Below the pieces are notes generated by a model. The model made no database searches, was not told the DNA's origin, and saw only the letters and a program-made list of their open reading frames with translations. DNA of 13,177 nt from an uncultured Lachnospiraceae bacterium. Its GTDB lineage: Bacteria > Bacillota > Clostridia > Lachnospirales > Lachnospiraceae. The DNA is taken from contig CAJTSL010000047.1 in assembly GCA_910578845.1 (NCBI GenBank), forward strand, positions 15,569 to 28,745. The letters run 5' to 3'. The first letter of the stretch is position 1, and every line of letters starts with the position of its first letter. Below, in pieces: positions 1-6,661 of this stretch. The position numbers and the translations under genes are program-made.

Positions 1-102
1 CGGTGCCAAAGTCCCCTGCACGTGATCTTGTCTGTTTTGCACAGCTAGGTTAAAAAAATACGAGTTTCGCAATCGCTTATATAATAATGAGATGAAAGGA
101 TT

Positions 103-1191
103 ATGAATATGAGAAATACGAAAACGAAATCTAAGAAGAAAAAGATTCTCTTTATTGTATTATCTATCGTGGCTGTACTTATGATTGTTGGCGATTGGGC
201 ATTGTCTGTGATGATATACAACGAGAATTTTAACCAGCGTTTTAATAGTTATGAGCCGTTTATGTTTTATGTCGATGATTTTGACGGATTACAGTGTACG
301 AGATATGAGTTTACTTCCAATGAGGGACAGAAACTGATGGGATATATGTACAGCTCGGGAGAAAATCAGCGTGGTATTATCGTAATGGCACATGGATTCG
401 GAGGAGGTGGGCATAATTCTTACATGGACTGTGCAAATTATTTCGCCCGCCATGGATATTATGTTTTCTGTTATGACGTTACAGGAAATGATGAGAGCGA
501 AGGGGAAGGGATCGGAGGCCTCCCACAGGGCGTAATAGACCTCGACTATGCGATTGCTTTTGTGGAAGAAAGCGGGAATTTCCCCAATCTGCCAATCGCT
601 TTATTTGGGCATAGCTGGGGCGGTTATAGCGTTTGCAGCGTACTTACATATCATCCTGAAGTAAAAGCAGCTATAGCGTGCTCCGGTTTTAACGCTTCAT
701 CGGATTTGTTTGAAGCAGGGGGGAAAGAACAGATCGGGAACGGTATATATTTAATGTTACCGTTTGTGAAGCTGCATGAGAAGATAAAATATGGCAGCTA
801 TGCTTCAAACACTGCGATGGACGGTTTTTCAAAGAGCGATGCTGCCGTTATGATAGTGCATAGCTTTGATGACGATGTTGTGCCAGTCGAATACGGTTAT
901 GAAATGTATTATGAAAAATACAAGGATGATTCCCGCTTTCATTTCATTCCTCTTGAGAAGGAAGGGCATAACTATTTCAATGATGATACCTATCGCAATG
1001 CGTTTAATGCGGAATTTGACAAATGGCTTCAAACGCTTGATTATGACTATAATGCTGTTGAGAACAAGGAACGGTTTTCGGGGGATAAGGCCGATTATAT
1101 ATACCAAAACCTTGACAGAGAACAATGGTGTAATTCGTTGGATCCTGAGTTGTTCGAGGATTTTGTTGATTTTTATGATGTATTCTTTTGA
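103..1191 (+). CDS. Membrane-anchored alpha/beta hydrolase
   Basis: Predicted serine hydrolase of the alpha/beta-hydrolase fold (S33/Hydrolase_4-like), probably an esterase, lipase or peptidase acting outside the membrane. The N-terminus has a lysine-rich stretch (residues 8-14) and one hydrophobic segment (about 15-37), which fits an uncleaved signal anchor. The oxyanion region is HGFGG at 97-101 and the nucleophile elbow is GHSWGG with Ser171. The likely acid is Asp257 in HSFDDDVVP and the likely base is His289 in EGHNYF, so the triad looks intact. Two in-frame ATGs are 6 bases apart. The AAAGGA at 95-100 lies only 2 bases before the first but 8 before the second, so the real start is probably 109. 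A TATAAT at 80-85 could be the -10 box, but I see no clear -35. The next gene begins 15 bases after the stop, suggesting co-transcription. The substrate cannot be told from sequence. Confidence 0.88.
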   Translation: MNMRNTKTKSKKKKILFIVLSIVAVLMIVGDWALSVMIYNENFNQRFNSYEPFMFYVDDFDGLQCTRYEFTSNEGQKLMGYMYSSGENQRGIIVMAHGFGGGGHNSYMDCANYFARHGYYVFCYDVTGNDESEGEGIGGLPQGVIDLDYAIAFVEESGNFPNLPIALFGHSWGGYSVCSVLTYHPEVKAAIACSGFNASSDLFEAGGKEQIGNGIYLMLPFVKLHEKIKYGSYASNTAMDGFSKSDAAVMIVHSFDDDVVPVEYGYEMYYEKYKDDSRFHFIPLEKEGHNYFNDDTYRNAFNAEFDKWLQTLDYDYNAVENKERFSGDKADYIYQNLDREQWCNSLDPELFEDFVDFYDVFF

Positions 1192-1206
1192 TAGGTAGGA
1201 TCCGAT

Positions 1207-2145
1207 ATGATTTTGAGCGTGAGCAGAAGAACTGATATCCCCAATTATTATGCCGATTGGTTTTTGGCTAGAATGAAGGAAGGATTTCTGTATGTACGAA
1301 ATCCGATGAATGTGCATCAGATAAGCAAAATAGACTTATCACCGGAAGTGGTAGACTGTATTGTGTTTTGGACAAAGAATCCTGCGAATATGTTTGATAA
1401 GTTAGCGTATTTGCAAAAATATATGTATTATTTTCAGTTTACGTTAACGGGCTATGGCAAGGATGTTGAGCCAAACCTTCCCAATAAAAGAGAAGAGCTT
1501 ATTCCAACATTCAAGCGGTTGGCTGATAGAATAGGAAAAGAAAGAGTCATATGGAGATATGATCCTATTTTGATAAGTAAGAGATATTCAATGGATTACC
1601 ATTTAAAGGCTTTTGAGGAAATAGCAAGTGATCTGGCGGATTATACGGAAAAGGTAGTGATCAGCTTTGTTGATTTATATTCCAAAACACGGCGGAACGC
1701 AAAAGAATTAGATATTAGGCAGATAACAAATGAAGAAATGATTGCGCTGGCAGGGAAAATGGCGCGGATTGCTTCAAAATACAATTTGATAATTGAATCT
1801 TGTGCAGAGCAAATGGACCTTCAGGAAGCTGGTATTCAGCATGGAAGCTGTATAGATAAAAAACTGATCGAGAGGTTACTAGGCTGCAAGCTGATTGCTG
1901 AAAAGGACAGAAATCAGAGAAAAGAGTGTGGATGTATTGAAAGTGTCGAGGTAGGATTCTATAATACTTGTCTCAACGGTTGTAAATATTGTTACGCGAA
2001 TTTTAGTGATAACAAAGTAAAAGATAATGTAAAATTATACGATCAGGATTCGCCACTGCTATGTGGCAACATTGCTTCTGATGATAAGGTTACAGCAAGA
2101 AAAGTGAAATCACTGAAGGATAATCAAATTAGCTTCTTAGAGTAA
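1207..2145 (+). CDS. DUF1848 family protein with C-terminal CX3CX2C cluster
   Basis: The opening MILSVSRRTDIPNYY, VRNP at 31-33 and CIVFWTKNPAN at 51-61 are the signature of DUF1848, a family of unknown function about 300 residues long; this one is full length at 312. Near the C-terminus Cys255, Cys259 and Cys262 form CX3CX2C followed by YAN, preceded by CGC at 241-243. That spacing equals the canonical radical-SAM iron-sulfur motif, but it lies at the end of the protein instead of the beginning. An Fe-S cluster is therefore a reasonable inference; radical SAM chemistry is not shown. Additional cysteines are 199, 215 and 227. The TAGGTAGGA before the gene gives a good ribosome binding site (AGGA at 1197-1200, 6 bases before the ATG). 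The gene follows the alpha/beta hydrolase by 15 bases and is probably in its operon. Confidence 0.86.
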   Translation: MILSVSRRTDIPNYYADWFLARMKEGFLYVRNPMNVHQISKIDLSPEVVDCIVFWTKNPANMFDKLAYLQKYMYYFQFTLTGYGKDVEPNLPNKREELIPTFKRLADRIGKERVIWRYDPILISKRYSMDYHLKAFEEIASDLADYTEKVVISFVDLYSKTRRNAKELDIRQITNEEMIALAGKMARIASKYNLIIESCAEQMDLQEAGIQHGSCIDKKLIERLLGCKLIAEKDRNQRKECGCIESVEVGFYNTCLNGCKYCYANFSDNKVKDNVKLYDQDSPLLCGNIASDDKVTARKVKSLKDNQISFLE

Positions 2146-2149
2146 TTTC

Positions 2150-2260
2150 ATGAATGCGCCAGTCAGTAATCTAATCCCCATGTCAGAGCGTTTACGTGAC
2201 GGAACCAATCAGCCGATGCCGCATATGACATCAAAACGATTGTTTGAGGCATCAACATAA
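2150..2260 (+). other. Short orphan reading frame between DUF1848 and the coiled-coil gene
   Basis: A 36-codon ATG frame (beginning MNAPVSNLIPMSER, ending LFEAST) starts 4 bases after the DUF1848 stop. I see no ribosome binding site before it and do not recognise it. It may be the remnant of a lost gene or chance. The rest of the 2146-2338 interval shows no clear hairpin or promoter. Confidence 0.2.
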
Positions 2261-2338
2261 TATCATCAATCCGCGTTGCCGAAAGAAGGAATAAGGACTT
2301 ATATGTTACTGAAAAATGGAGACAAGGAGGATGATATT

Positions 2339-2830
2339 ATGCATACAAAGACAATGGAAGGATTAATTGGGGCGAGAGTGAATGTTGAGCTGCTCAACAC
2401 CCCGTTTCGGGTTTATAAGGAGGCGAGGCTCAAAGGAGACACCGCGAAGATGGAGCAGGCAATGGGTTACATGAGTGAATTTAATGAAGATGCCTATGAG
2501 TACAAAAAGGAAGCTGATGAGGGCATGAAGGAAGATGCAGAGGAGAACCGCAAGATTGCAGAGGAACAGCTCGAGGAGATTATCCAGAACCGTAAAGAAG
2601 AACGTGAACAATTAGAAGAGAAGATGGCAGAAAAAAAGGATGATGATACCATTATAGATACCGTGGAAATCAGTGAGGAAGGAAAGGCGCTGTTAGAGGA
2701 TCACGGGGATTGGGACAGTCCGGGTTCTGCTGAAATAATGGTGGATACGTTAAAAGAGCCTGTAACATATACAAAAGAAGGAGAGGCAGCTTCCATGGAG
2801 AAGGAGACAAGAATTTCGGTTTCTGTATAA
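2339..2830 (+). CDS. Hypothetical acidic coiled-coil protein
   Basis: I do not recognise a named family. From the ATG at 2339 the protein has 163 residues. AAGGAGG at 2324-2330 lies 8 bases upstream, so this start is much better than the in-frame TTG at 2276, which has no such site. Residues about 50-100 are dominated by Glu, Lys and Gln with heptad-like spacing, predicting one long charged coiled coil. It is followed by DTVEISEEGKALLE at 107-120, a wording that recurs in small cytosolic Clostridia proteins and loosely recalls FlgM-like segments (a memory-based impression, not a search). There is no membrane segment, signal peptide or cysteine. The C-terminal 40 residues look disordered. It stands alone between DUF1848 and the carbamoyltransferase, so context gives no function. 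Confidence 0.7.
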   Translation: MHTKTMEGLIGARVNVELLNTPFRVYKEARLKGDTAKMEQAMGYMSEFNEDAYEYKKEADEGMKEDAEENRKIAEEQLEEIIQNRKEEREQLEEKMAEKKDDDTIIDTVEISEEGKALLEDHGDWDSPGSAEIMVDTLKEPVTYTKEGEAASMEKETRISVSV

Positions 2831-2934
2831 TAGAATTCCCCATTTGGTAGAATGGATTTTAAGACAATGGAATTGGAATGTAACAAATAGAATGAGAAGC
2901 TACGGATTTTTAAGACTGAAAGAGGTAGTTCTAA

Positions 2935-3762
2935 ATGAAAGATTTGATTAGATTAACTGATTTACAATCAAGCGAAGTATATGAAATATTCGATATTGCA
3001 GACGAAATCAGTACCGGAACATATAATGGCTTCCTTAATGGAAAAAGTGTTATTCTGTTTTTTCCTGCTTCAAGTATCAGAACACGAGTAACCTTTGAAA
3101 AGGGGATATATCTGCTAGGTGGACAGCCCATACTATTTTCCAATGATGCATTGGAAAAAAAGGAAGATTTAAGAGATGTCTGCGGTTATTTAAACAATTG
3201 GGCAGATATCGTTATTGTGCGGCATGGGGACATACAGTTGATTGAAAAATTTGCTGAGTATGCAAGAATTCCGGTTATCAATGCAATGACTGATGTAAAT
3301 CATCCTTGTGAAATTTTATCAGATATGTATTCATTGTCAAAAATTAGAGATAACTTTATCAGTGATAAGTATCTGTTCTGTGGCAAATCCGGAAATATCG
3401 GTCTGGCTTGGAAAGAAGCATCTGCTGTAATGGGATTTGCTTTGTCACAGTGCTGTAGCCCTGGTTATGAGATGGATGATGTAGAGGTATATCATGATAT
3501 AAAAGCAGCAATCAAAGGAAAAGATATTATATGTACGGATTCTCTGCCTGCCAGTGCATTAAATGATTTTAGAGAATATCAGATCACCAAAGAAGTAATG
3601 CATCTGGCTAATAAAAATGCTGTATTAAATCCCTGTCCGCCATTTTATCGTGGTGAAGAAGTTTCTGATGACGTAATACAGTCAGACTATTTTGTGGGGC
3701 ATGAATTTAAAAAGAACTTATTAGTGGTTCAGCAAGCTGTTATGATATGGTGCATGTTGTAG
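2935..3762 (+). CDS. Divergent ornithine/aspartate carbamoyltransferase family protein
   Basis: Member of the family that transfers the carbamoyl group of carbamoyl phosphate to an amino acceptor. The carbamoyl-phosphate part is well kept: Ser47-x-Arg49-Thr50-Arg51 (SIRTR for the usual STRTR), Arg96-His97, and NHPCE at 122-126 in place of HPCQ. In the second domain CGKSGNIG (149-156) matches the OTCase GDGNN region and NPCPPFYRGEEV (232-243) aligns with the usual HCLPAxRGEEV, keeping the catalytic Cys234 but with Pro where His is expected. The ornithine motif DxWxSMG is replaced by TDSLPASAL (201-209). At 275 residues it is shorter than a typical OTCase of about 310-335, the shortage falling in the second domain. 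The true substrate is therefore doubtful. No arginine-pathway genes (argF partners, arcA, arcC) are nearby. AGAGG at 2921-2925 is 9 bases before the ATG. Confidence 0.85.
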   Translation: MKDLIRLTDLQSSEVYEIFDIADEISTGTYNGFLNGKSVILFFPASSIRTRVTFEKGIYLLGGQPILFSNDALEKKEDLRDVCGYLNNWADIVIVRHGDIQLIEKFAEYARIPVINAMTDVNHPCEILSDMYSLSKIRDNFISDKYLFCGKSGNIGLAWKEASAVMGFALSQCCSPGYEMDDVEVYHDIKAAIKGKDIICTDSLPASALNDFREYQITKEVMHLANKNAVLNPCPPFYRGEEVSDDVIQSDYFVGHEFKKNLLVVQQAVMIWCML

Positions 3763-3969
3763 CCTTATAACGATGCAAATGGAAACGATTATGAGTCCCA
3801 CAAGCGTTATAAGGTTGTCATGGACAGTTTCTCTTCGGGGCAGATCAGAGACGATTATATTGAAACAACTAAGCAGCTTCTAAGAGGCGATTATGGATTT
3901 ATGTGCCAATATAATAATGAGCCAGACTTTGGAGACTGTTTGGAGTTCCGTTTTCTATTCTATTTATGA
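3763..3969 (+). pseudogene. In-frame 68-codon remnant after the carbamoyltransferase stop
   Basis: Directly after the TAG at 3760-3762 the same reading frame stays open for 68 codons, beginning PYNDANGNDYE and ending FRFLFYL before TGA. The composition is protein-like (many charged and aromatic residues), but I do not recognise it. The carbamoyltransferase ends at its normal family C-terminus (QQAVMIWCML), so this is not its missing part. An internal ATG at 3820 with a weak AAGG 5 bases upstream could start a 49-residue protein. The most likely reading is the tail of a deleted gene; a small gene or stop readthrough are less likely. Confidence 0.35.
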
Positions 3970-3979
3970 GCGCTAAGAA

Positions 3980-4001
3980 CCCTGCCATTTCTATGGCAGG
4001 G
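3980..4001 (+). terminator. Hairpin, possible terminator
   Basis: CCCTGCCAT at 3980-3988 pairs perfectly with ATGGCAGGG at 3993-4001 around a TTCT loop. It follows the orphan frame by 10 bases. The downstream U-tract is poor (ATTT), so termination strength is uncertain. The stretch to the next promoter (4002-4102) holds only a weak CACTTT/AAAGTG hairpin and no recognisable gene. Confidence 0.5.
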
Positions 4002-4102
4002 ATTTGTGAAGCGAAAATAGGTGAAAGAGCCAAATACACTTTGCCCTTTTAAAGTGAGAATAAGCTTTCTTTTTCAGCGCAGCATGTTTTAGAAATAGGC
4101 AA

Positions 4103-4130
4103 TTGACTTTTCAGTAGCTTCTTATATAAT
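4103..4130 (+). promoter_or_regulatory. Sigma-A type promoter for leader peptide and ABC exporter
   Basis: TTGACT at 4103-4108 and TATAAT at 4125-4130 are separated by 16 bases. A start of transcription near 4137 would give an untranslated leader of about 140 bases before the exporter, unusually long and filled by the leader peptide and hairpins described next. Confidence 0.75.
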
Positions 4131-4193
4131 GACATCATGAGGAGCCATTTGTCGGGTAACTCATTCTATTATAATCATGAAAGGGGCAGTATC

Positions 4194-4220
4194 ATGGTAA
4201 AACTTCGCGCTTCCTACTAG
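4194..4220 (+). CDS. Regulatory leader peptide MVKLRASY
   Basis: An 8-codon reading frame ending in TAG. AAAGGGG at 4180-4186 lies 7 bases before its ATG, a near-ideal ribosome binding site for a peptide too short to be an enzyme. Its last codons (TCC TAC TAG) form the left arm of the first hairpin of the attenuator, so a ribosome halted inside it would melt that hairpin. The frame is open upstream to another ATG at 4137 (27 codons), but that ATG sits at the expected transcription start and has no binding site. By analogy with leader peptides of erm genes and of the Bacillus bmrBCD exporter, I infer it senses ribosome stalling. The inducing compound is unknown. Confidence 0.6.
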   Translation: MVKLRASY

Positions 4221-4281
4221 ACAGTAGGAGGAAAATACATTCAATCCTTCTACTGCATTCGAGCTTTAGGAGGTAAATATG
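4210..4281 (+). promoter_or_regulatory. Four-segment translational attenuator
   Basis: Segment 1 (4210-4218) pairs with segment 2 (4223-4231) over nine pairs with an AGAC loop. Segment 2 (CAGTAGGAGG, 4222-4231) can instead pair with segment 3 (CCTTCTACTG, 4246-4255) over ten pairs with one G-U. Segment 3 (CCTTCTA, 4246-4252) can also pair with segment 4 (TAGGAGG, 4267-4273), which is the ribosome binding site of the exporter, 5 bases before its ATG. In the resting state 1:2 and 3:4 would form and hide the site. A ribosome stalled on segment 1 would free segment 2, favour 2:3 and expose the site. There is no U-tract after the 3:4 stem, so control of translation is more likely than of transcription. 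Confidence 0.6.
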
Positions 4282-5871
4282 AAGAAATATCAAAAGAAAA
4301 ACCGCACCTGTTTTTGGGGTGCTCTTGTTTGTGTACTCATCAGCATTATTTTCGCAGTTGCCTTGCAGTTCCTTAAGGGCGATGTTCTTGATTTTGCAGT
4401 CGCGGGAGAAATAGAACACACAATTCGATACGCAGTTTTGCTTATTATATTTATATTATGTGAAATTCTTTTCTATTTCTGCTACAAGCAGTTCAATGCA
4501 AGATTCGTTGTAGGATGCACAAAACTTTTGAAACGTGATATCTTTGAAAGCATAACCAAAAGAGACTTTGTACAATACAAGGAGCATCAACAAGGAGAGT
4601 ATATAGCAAAATTAGTAAATGATGCAGACACCATAAAAGCACGCAGATTTCAAATGTTGCCAATGCTCTGGGAAATACTGTTCAAAATTATTTTTGTAAG
4701 TATTGCATTGTTTTTATTAGACTGGCGGCTCGCATTAGTTACTATAGCTTTATTGACTACCCCATTGTATGTTCCCAAGCTGATAGAAGAGAAACTTCAA
4801 AACGCCCAAACTGAATATCTTGATTCTGTGAAGAATAATTTAGCCAAGGTAAACGATTGGTTGAGGGGATTTGAGATCATCAAGAACTTTTCGATTGAAG
4901 AGAAAATTCTTTCTAAATTTGATGAATCCAATAATCAATCAATGGATAAACTATTGAAAGATACGACGCTCGGTTCAGTCTCTCAATTGATTACGACCTT
5001 GATTTCCTATCTATCATATTTTGTGGTTCTTGTGTGCGCTACTTGGCTTGTGCTTAGGAGAGATTTTACGGCTGGTAATTTCTTTGTTGCAATTGGTATG
5101 ATAGACCAACTTTCTTATCCACTGATTTCCCTTGCTGAGGTAGTTAGACAGCTCATCGCAGTAAGGCCTGTCTGTAACTCAATTGAATCTTTTATAGCGG
5201 AAGGAGTAAATACAAAAAGAGGGAGATCTTTATGTGCAGTCAGCTCCGAATTTGAATACAAAGATGTCACATTTTCTTACTCTGATGACCAGCCAGTACT
5301 GAATGGCTTTAATTTCTTGGCGAAAAGCGGAAAACGTTATTTGATTAAAGGCCCAAGTGGATGCGGTAAAACAACAGTAGTCAATTTATTACTCCGCTAC
5401 TATAATGTAGATGATGGCAGCATTCAAATTGATGGCGTACCAATTTCTGAGTATGGCAGCACATATGGTTGCATTACTATTGTCCGGCAAGAAGCCGTAT
5501 TGTTTCATGATTCACTTAGAAACAATCTTACAATGTATCGAGAAATATCAGATGATAAACTGATCCACATGCTAAAAGATCTTGGTCTGGATAAATTTGC
5601 AAATCTTGATTCGCTGGATGAGCTTATTACGGAAGATGGAGCAAACGTTTCGGGCGGTGAGAAAAAGAGACTCTGTTTAGCCCGCGCATTATTGAGAGAT
5701 ACAGATGTCTTGATACTTGATGAGCCTCTGGCAAATCTTGACGATGCTACTGCTGCTAAGATAGAAGACATTCTTCTTTCCATCAAGGGTAAACTGTTGA
5801 TAGTTGTTTCTCATCAATTTACAGATGCTAAATTGTCCGCATTTGATGATGTTCTGACAATTCAGAAATAA
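4279..5871 (+). CDS. ABC exporter half-transporter (membrane domain fused to ATPase)
   Basis: A single polypeptide of 530 residues with an N-terminal membrane domain (hydrophobic stretches near 11-30, 51-70, 130-147, 148-165, 235-259 and a weaker one near 265-285) and a C-terminal ATPase. The ATPase is complete: Walker A GPSGCGKTT at 358-366, Q-loop Gln404, signature VSGGEKKR at 457-464, Walker B VLILDE at 477-482, D-loop NLDD and H-loop His512 in VSHQ. It should work as a homodimer or with a partner encoded elsewhere; no second half-transporter is adjacent. There is no N-terminal C39 peptidase domain, so it is not a typical bacteriocin-processing exporter. Substrate is inferred to be a drug or peptide because of the antibiotic-type leader upstream. 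The TAGGAGG at 4267-4273 fixes the start. Confidence 0.9.
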   Translation: MKKYQKKNRTCFWGALVCVLISIIFAVALQFLKGDVLDFAVAGEIEHTIRYAVLLIIFILCEILFYFCYKQFNARFVVGCTKLLKRDIFESITKRDFVQYKEHQQGEYIAKLVNDADTIKARRFQMLPMLWEILFKIIFVSIALFLLDWRLALVTIALLTTPLYVPKLIEEKLQNAQTEYLDSVKNNLAKVNDWLRGFEIIKNFSIEEKILSKFDESNNQSMDKLLKDTTLGSVSQLITTLISYLSYFVVLVCATWLVLRRDFTAGNFFVAIGMIDQLSYPLISLAEVVRQLIAVRPVCNSIESFIAEGVNTKRGRSLCAVSSEFEYKDVTFSYSDDQPVLNGFNFLAKSGKRYLIKGPSGCGKTTVVNLLLRYYNVDDGSIQIDGVPISEYGSTYGCITIVRQEAVLFHDSLRNNLTMYREISDDKLIHMLKDLGLDKFANLDSLDELITEDGANVSGGEKKRLCLARALLRDTDVLILDEPLANLDDATAAKIEDILLSIKGKLLIVVSHQFTDAKLSAFDDVLTIQK

Positions 5872-5958
5872 TATTATCTTAGCACATTTAATTGTATTAG
5901 GGAATTGTGTTCCATGATATCACAGCACCGTTATTATGGTGCATGGTAAATGACAAGC

Positions 5959-5988
5959 CTAATCCCCCCAGCTATGCTGGGGGATTAG
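5959..5988. terminator. Long C/G-rich hairpin between convergent genes
   Basis: CTAATCCCCCCAGC at 5959-5972 and GCTGGGGGATTAG at 5976-5988 form a 13-pair stem with one bulged C and a TAT loop. It lies between the ends of the exporter (+) and the permease (-), as a bidirectional terminator would. Neither side has a long U-tract. Hairpins of this look also occur at the ends of IS200/IS605-type elements, but no tnpA or tnpB is present here. A weaker GCACC/GGTGC hairpin lies just upstream at 5925-5942. Confidence 0.55.
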
Positions 5989-6022
5989 TGTAGTTGGGGT
6001 GCAAAAATTCAGATATCCTGTA

Positions 6023-6661
6023 TCAAAATTCTTTGTTCTTATGGATATTCACTGATGCCATAAAGGATATAAGGAACATCAGAAGAGCGACGGAAGTGCT
6101 TGTTCCGCCTACAAGCGGGTGATGTAAATTCATTCCGTCTGTTATGGGAGATAAAACTGCCGCGATCAAGAACATAAGGCCAATAGCAGCAAAAGCAGAA
6201 AGGATTAAAACCAGCTCATTCTTTTCAGTGCCGATCTTCAACATAACCGGGTACATCAAAGAAATGGAAATGATCGATAATACCAATCCATATTCATACC
6301 CCCAAAGGATAGATAATAAATTCCACGCCTGCCCGGAAAGGCTGATACAAATGACAGTACAGAAGCCTATGAGCAGGCCACAAAGAATAAGGATAGCAAA
6401 CGTTATATACTTTGCGCCTATAATGGCGCTGCGCTTAACAGGCAGTGTTAATTCGAATTTATTCCACTTTGCTACCTCATCGGCATGTAACGACGTTCCT
6501 GTATTTGCGATAAACAAGAAAACTTGTATCGCAATAATCATAGGATAGGTATTGGCATTATTAATTATCAACGGCGAAAAAACGAATGCCGCTGCCATAA
6601 TGAAAGATATCTTTAGATTGCTTTCCATTGAGTAAAAGTTATTGCGAATAAGACCCTTCAT
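6023..6661 (-). CDS. ABC-2 type transporter permease
   Basis: A 212-residue membrane protein with about six hydrophobic segments (near 17-34, 40-56, 79-107, 124-143, 149-171 and 186-204). The cytoplasmic loop DEVAKWNKFELTLPVKR at 61-77 is characteristic of ABC-2 permeases found with YtrA-type operons (ABC2_membrane_5 group). It forms the membrane part of the transporter whose ATPase is encoded immediately upstream; the two reading frames overlap by 4 bases (ATGA), implying translational coupling. It is the last gene of a three-gene operon. The transported substrate is unknown; relatives are linked to cell-wall antibiotic stress in Firmicutes. Confidence 0.85.
   Translation of the reverse strand: MKGLIRNNFYSMESNLKISFIMAAAFVFSPLIINNANTYPMIIAIQVFLFIANTGTSLHADEVAKWNKFELTLPVKRSAIIGAKYITFAILILCGLLIGFCTVICISLSGQAWNLLSILWGYEYGLVLSIISISLMYPVMLKIGTEKNELVLILSAFAAIGLMFLIAAVLSPITDGMNLHHPLVGGTSTSVALLMFLISFMASVNIHKNKEF

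Noticed and set aside
829..1317. 162-codon minus-strand frame opposite the alpha/beta hydrolase
   Set aside because: It runs antisense to a gene with intact catalytic motifs, crosses into the next gene, and resembles no family; it is a shadow frame.
2276..2338. TTG start giving the coiled-coil protein 21 extra residues
   Set aside because: The AAGGAGG at 2324-2330 is correctly placed only for the ATG at 2339.
3760..3969. TAG decoded as an amino acid in the carbamoyltransferase
   Set aside because: The protein already ends at its normal family C-terminus, and nothing in the window suggests suppression; kept only as a low-likelihood option.
4137..4220. 27-codon version of the leader peptide as a precursor of a secreted peptide
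   Set aside because: Its ATG coincides with the expected transcription start and lacks a binding site; there is no core or leader pattern, and the exporter has no peptidase domain.
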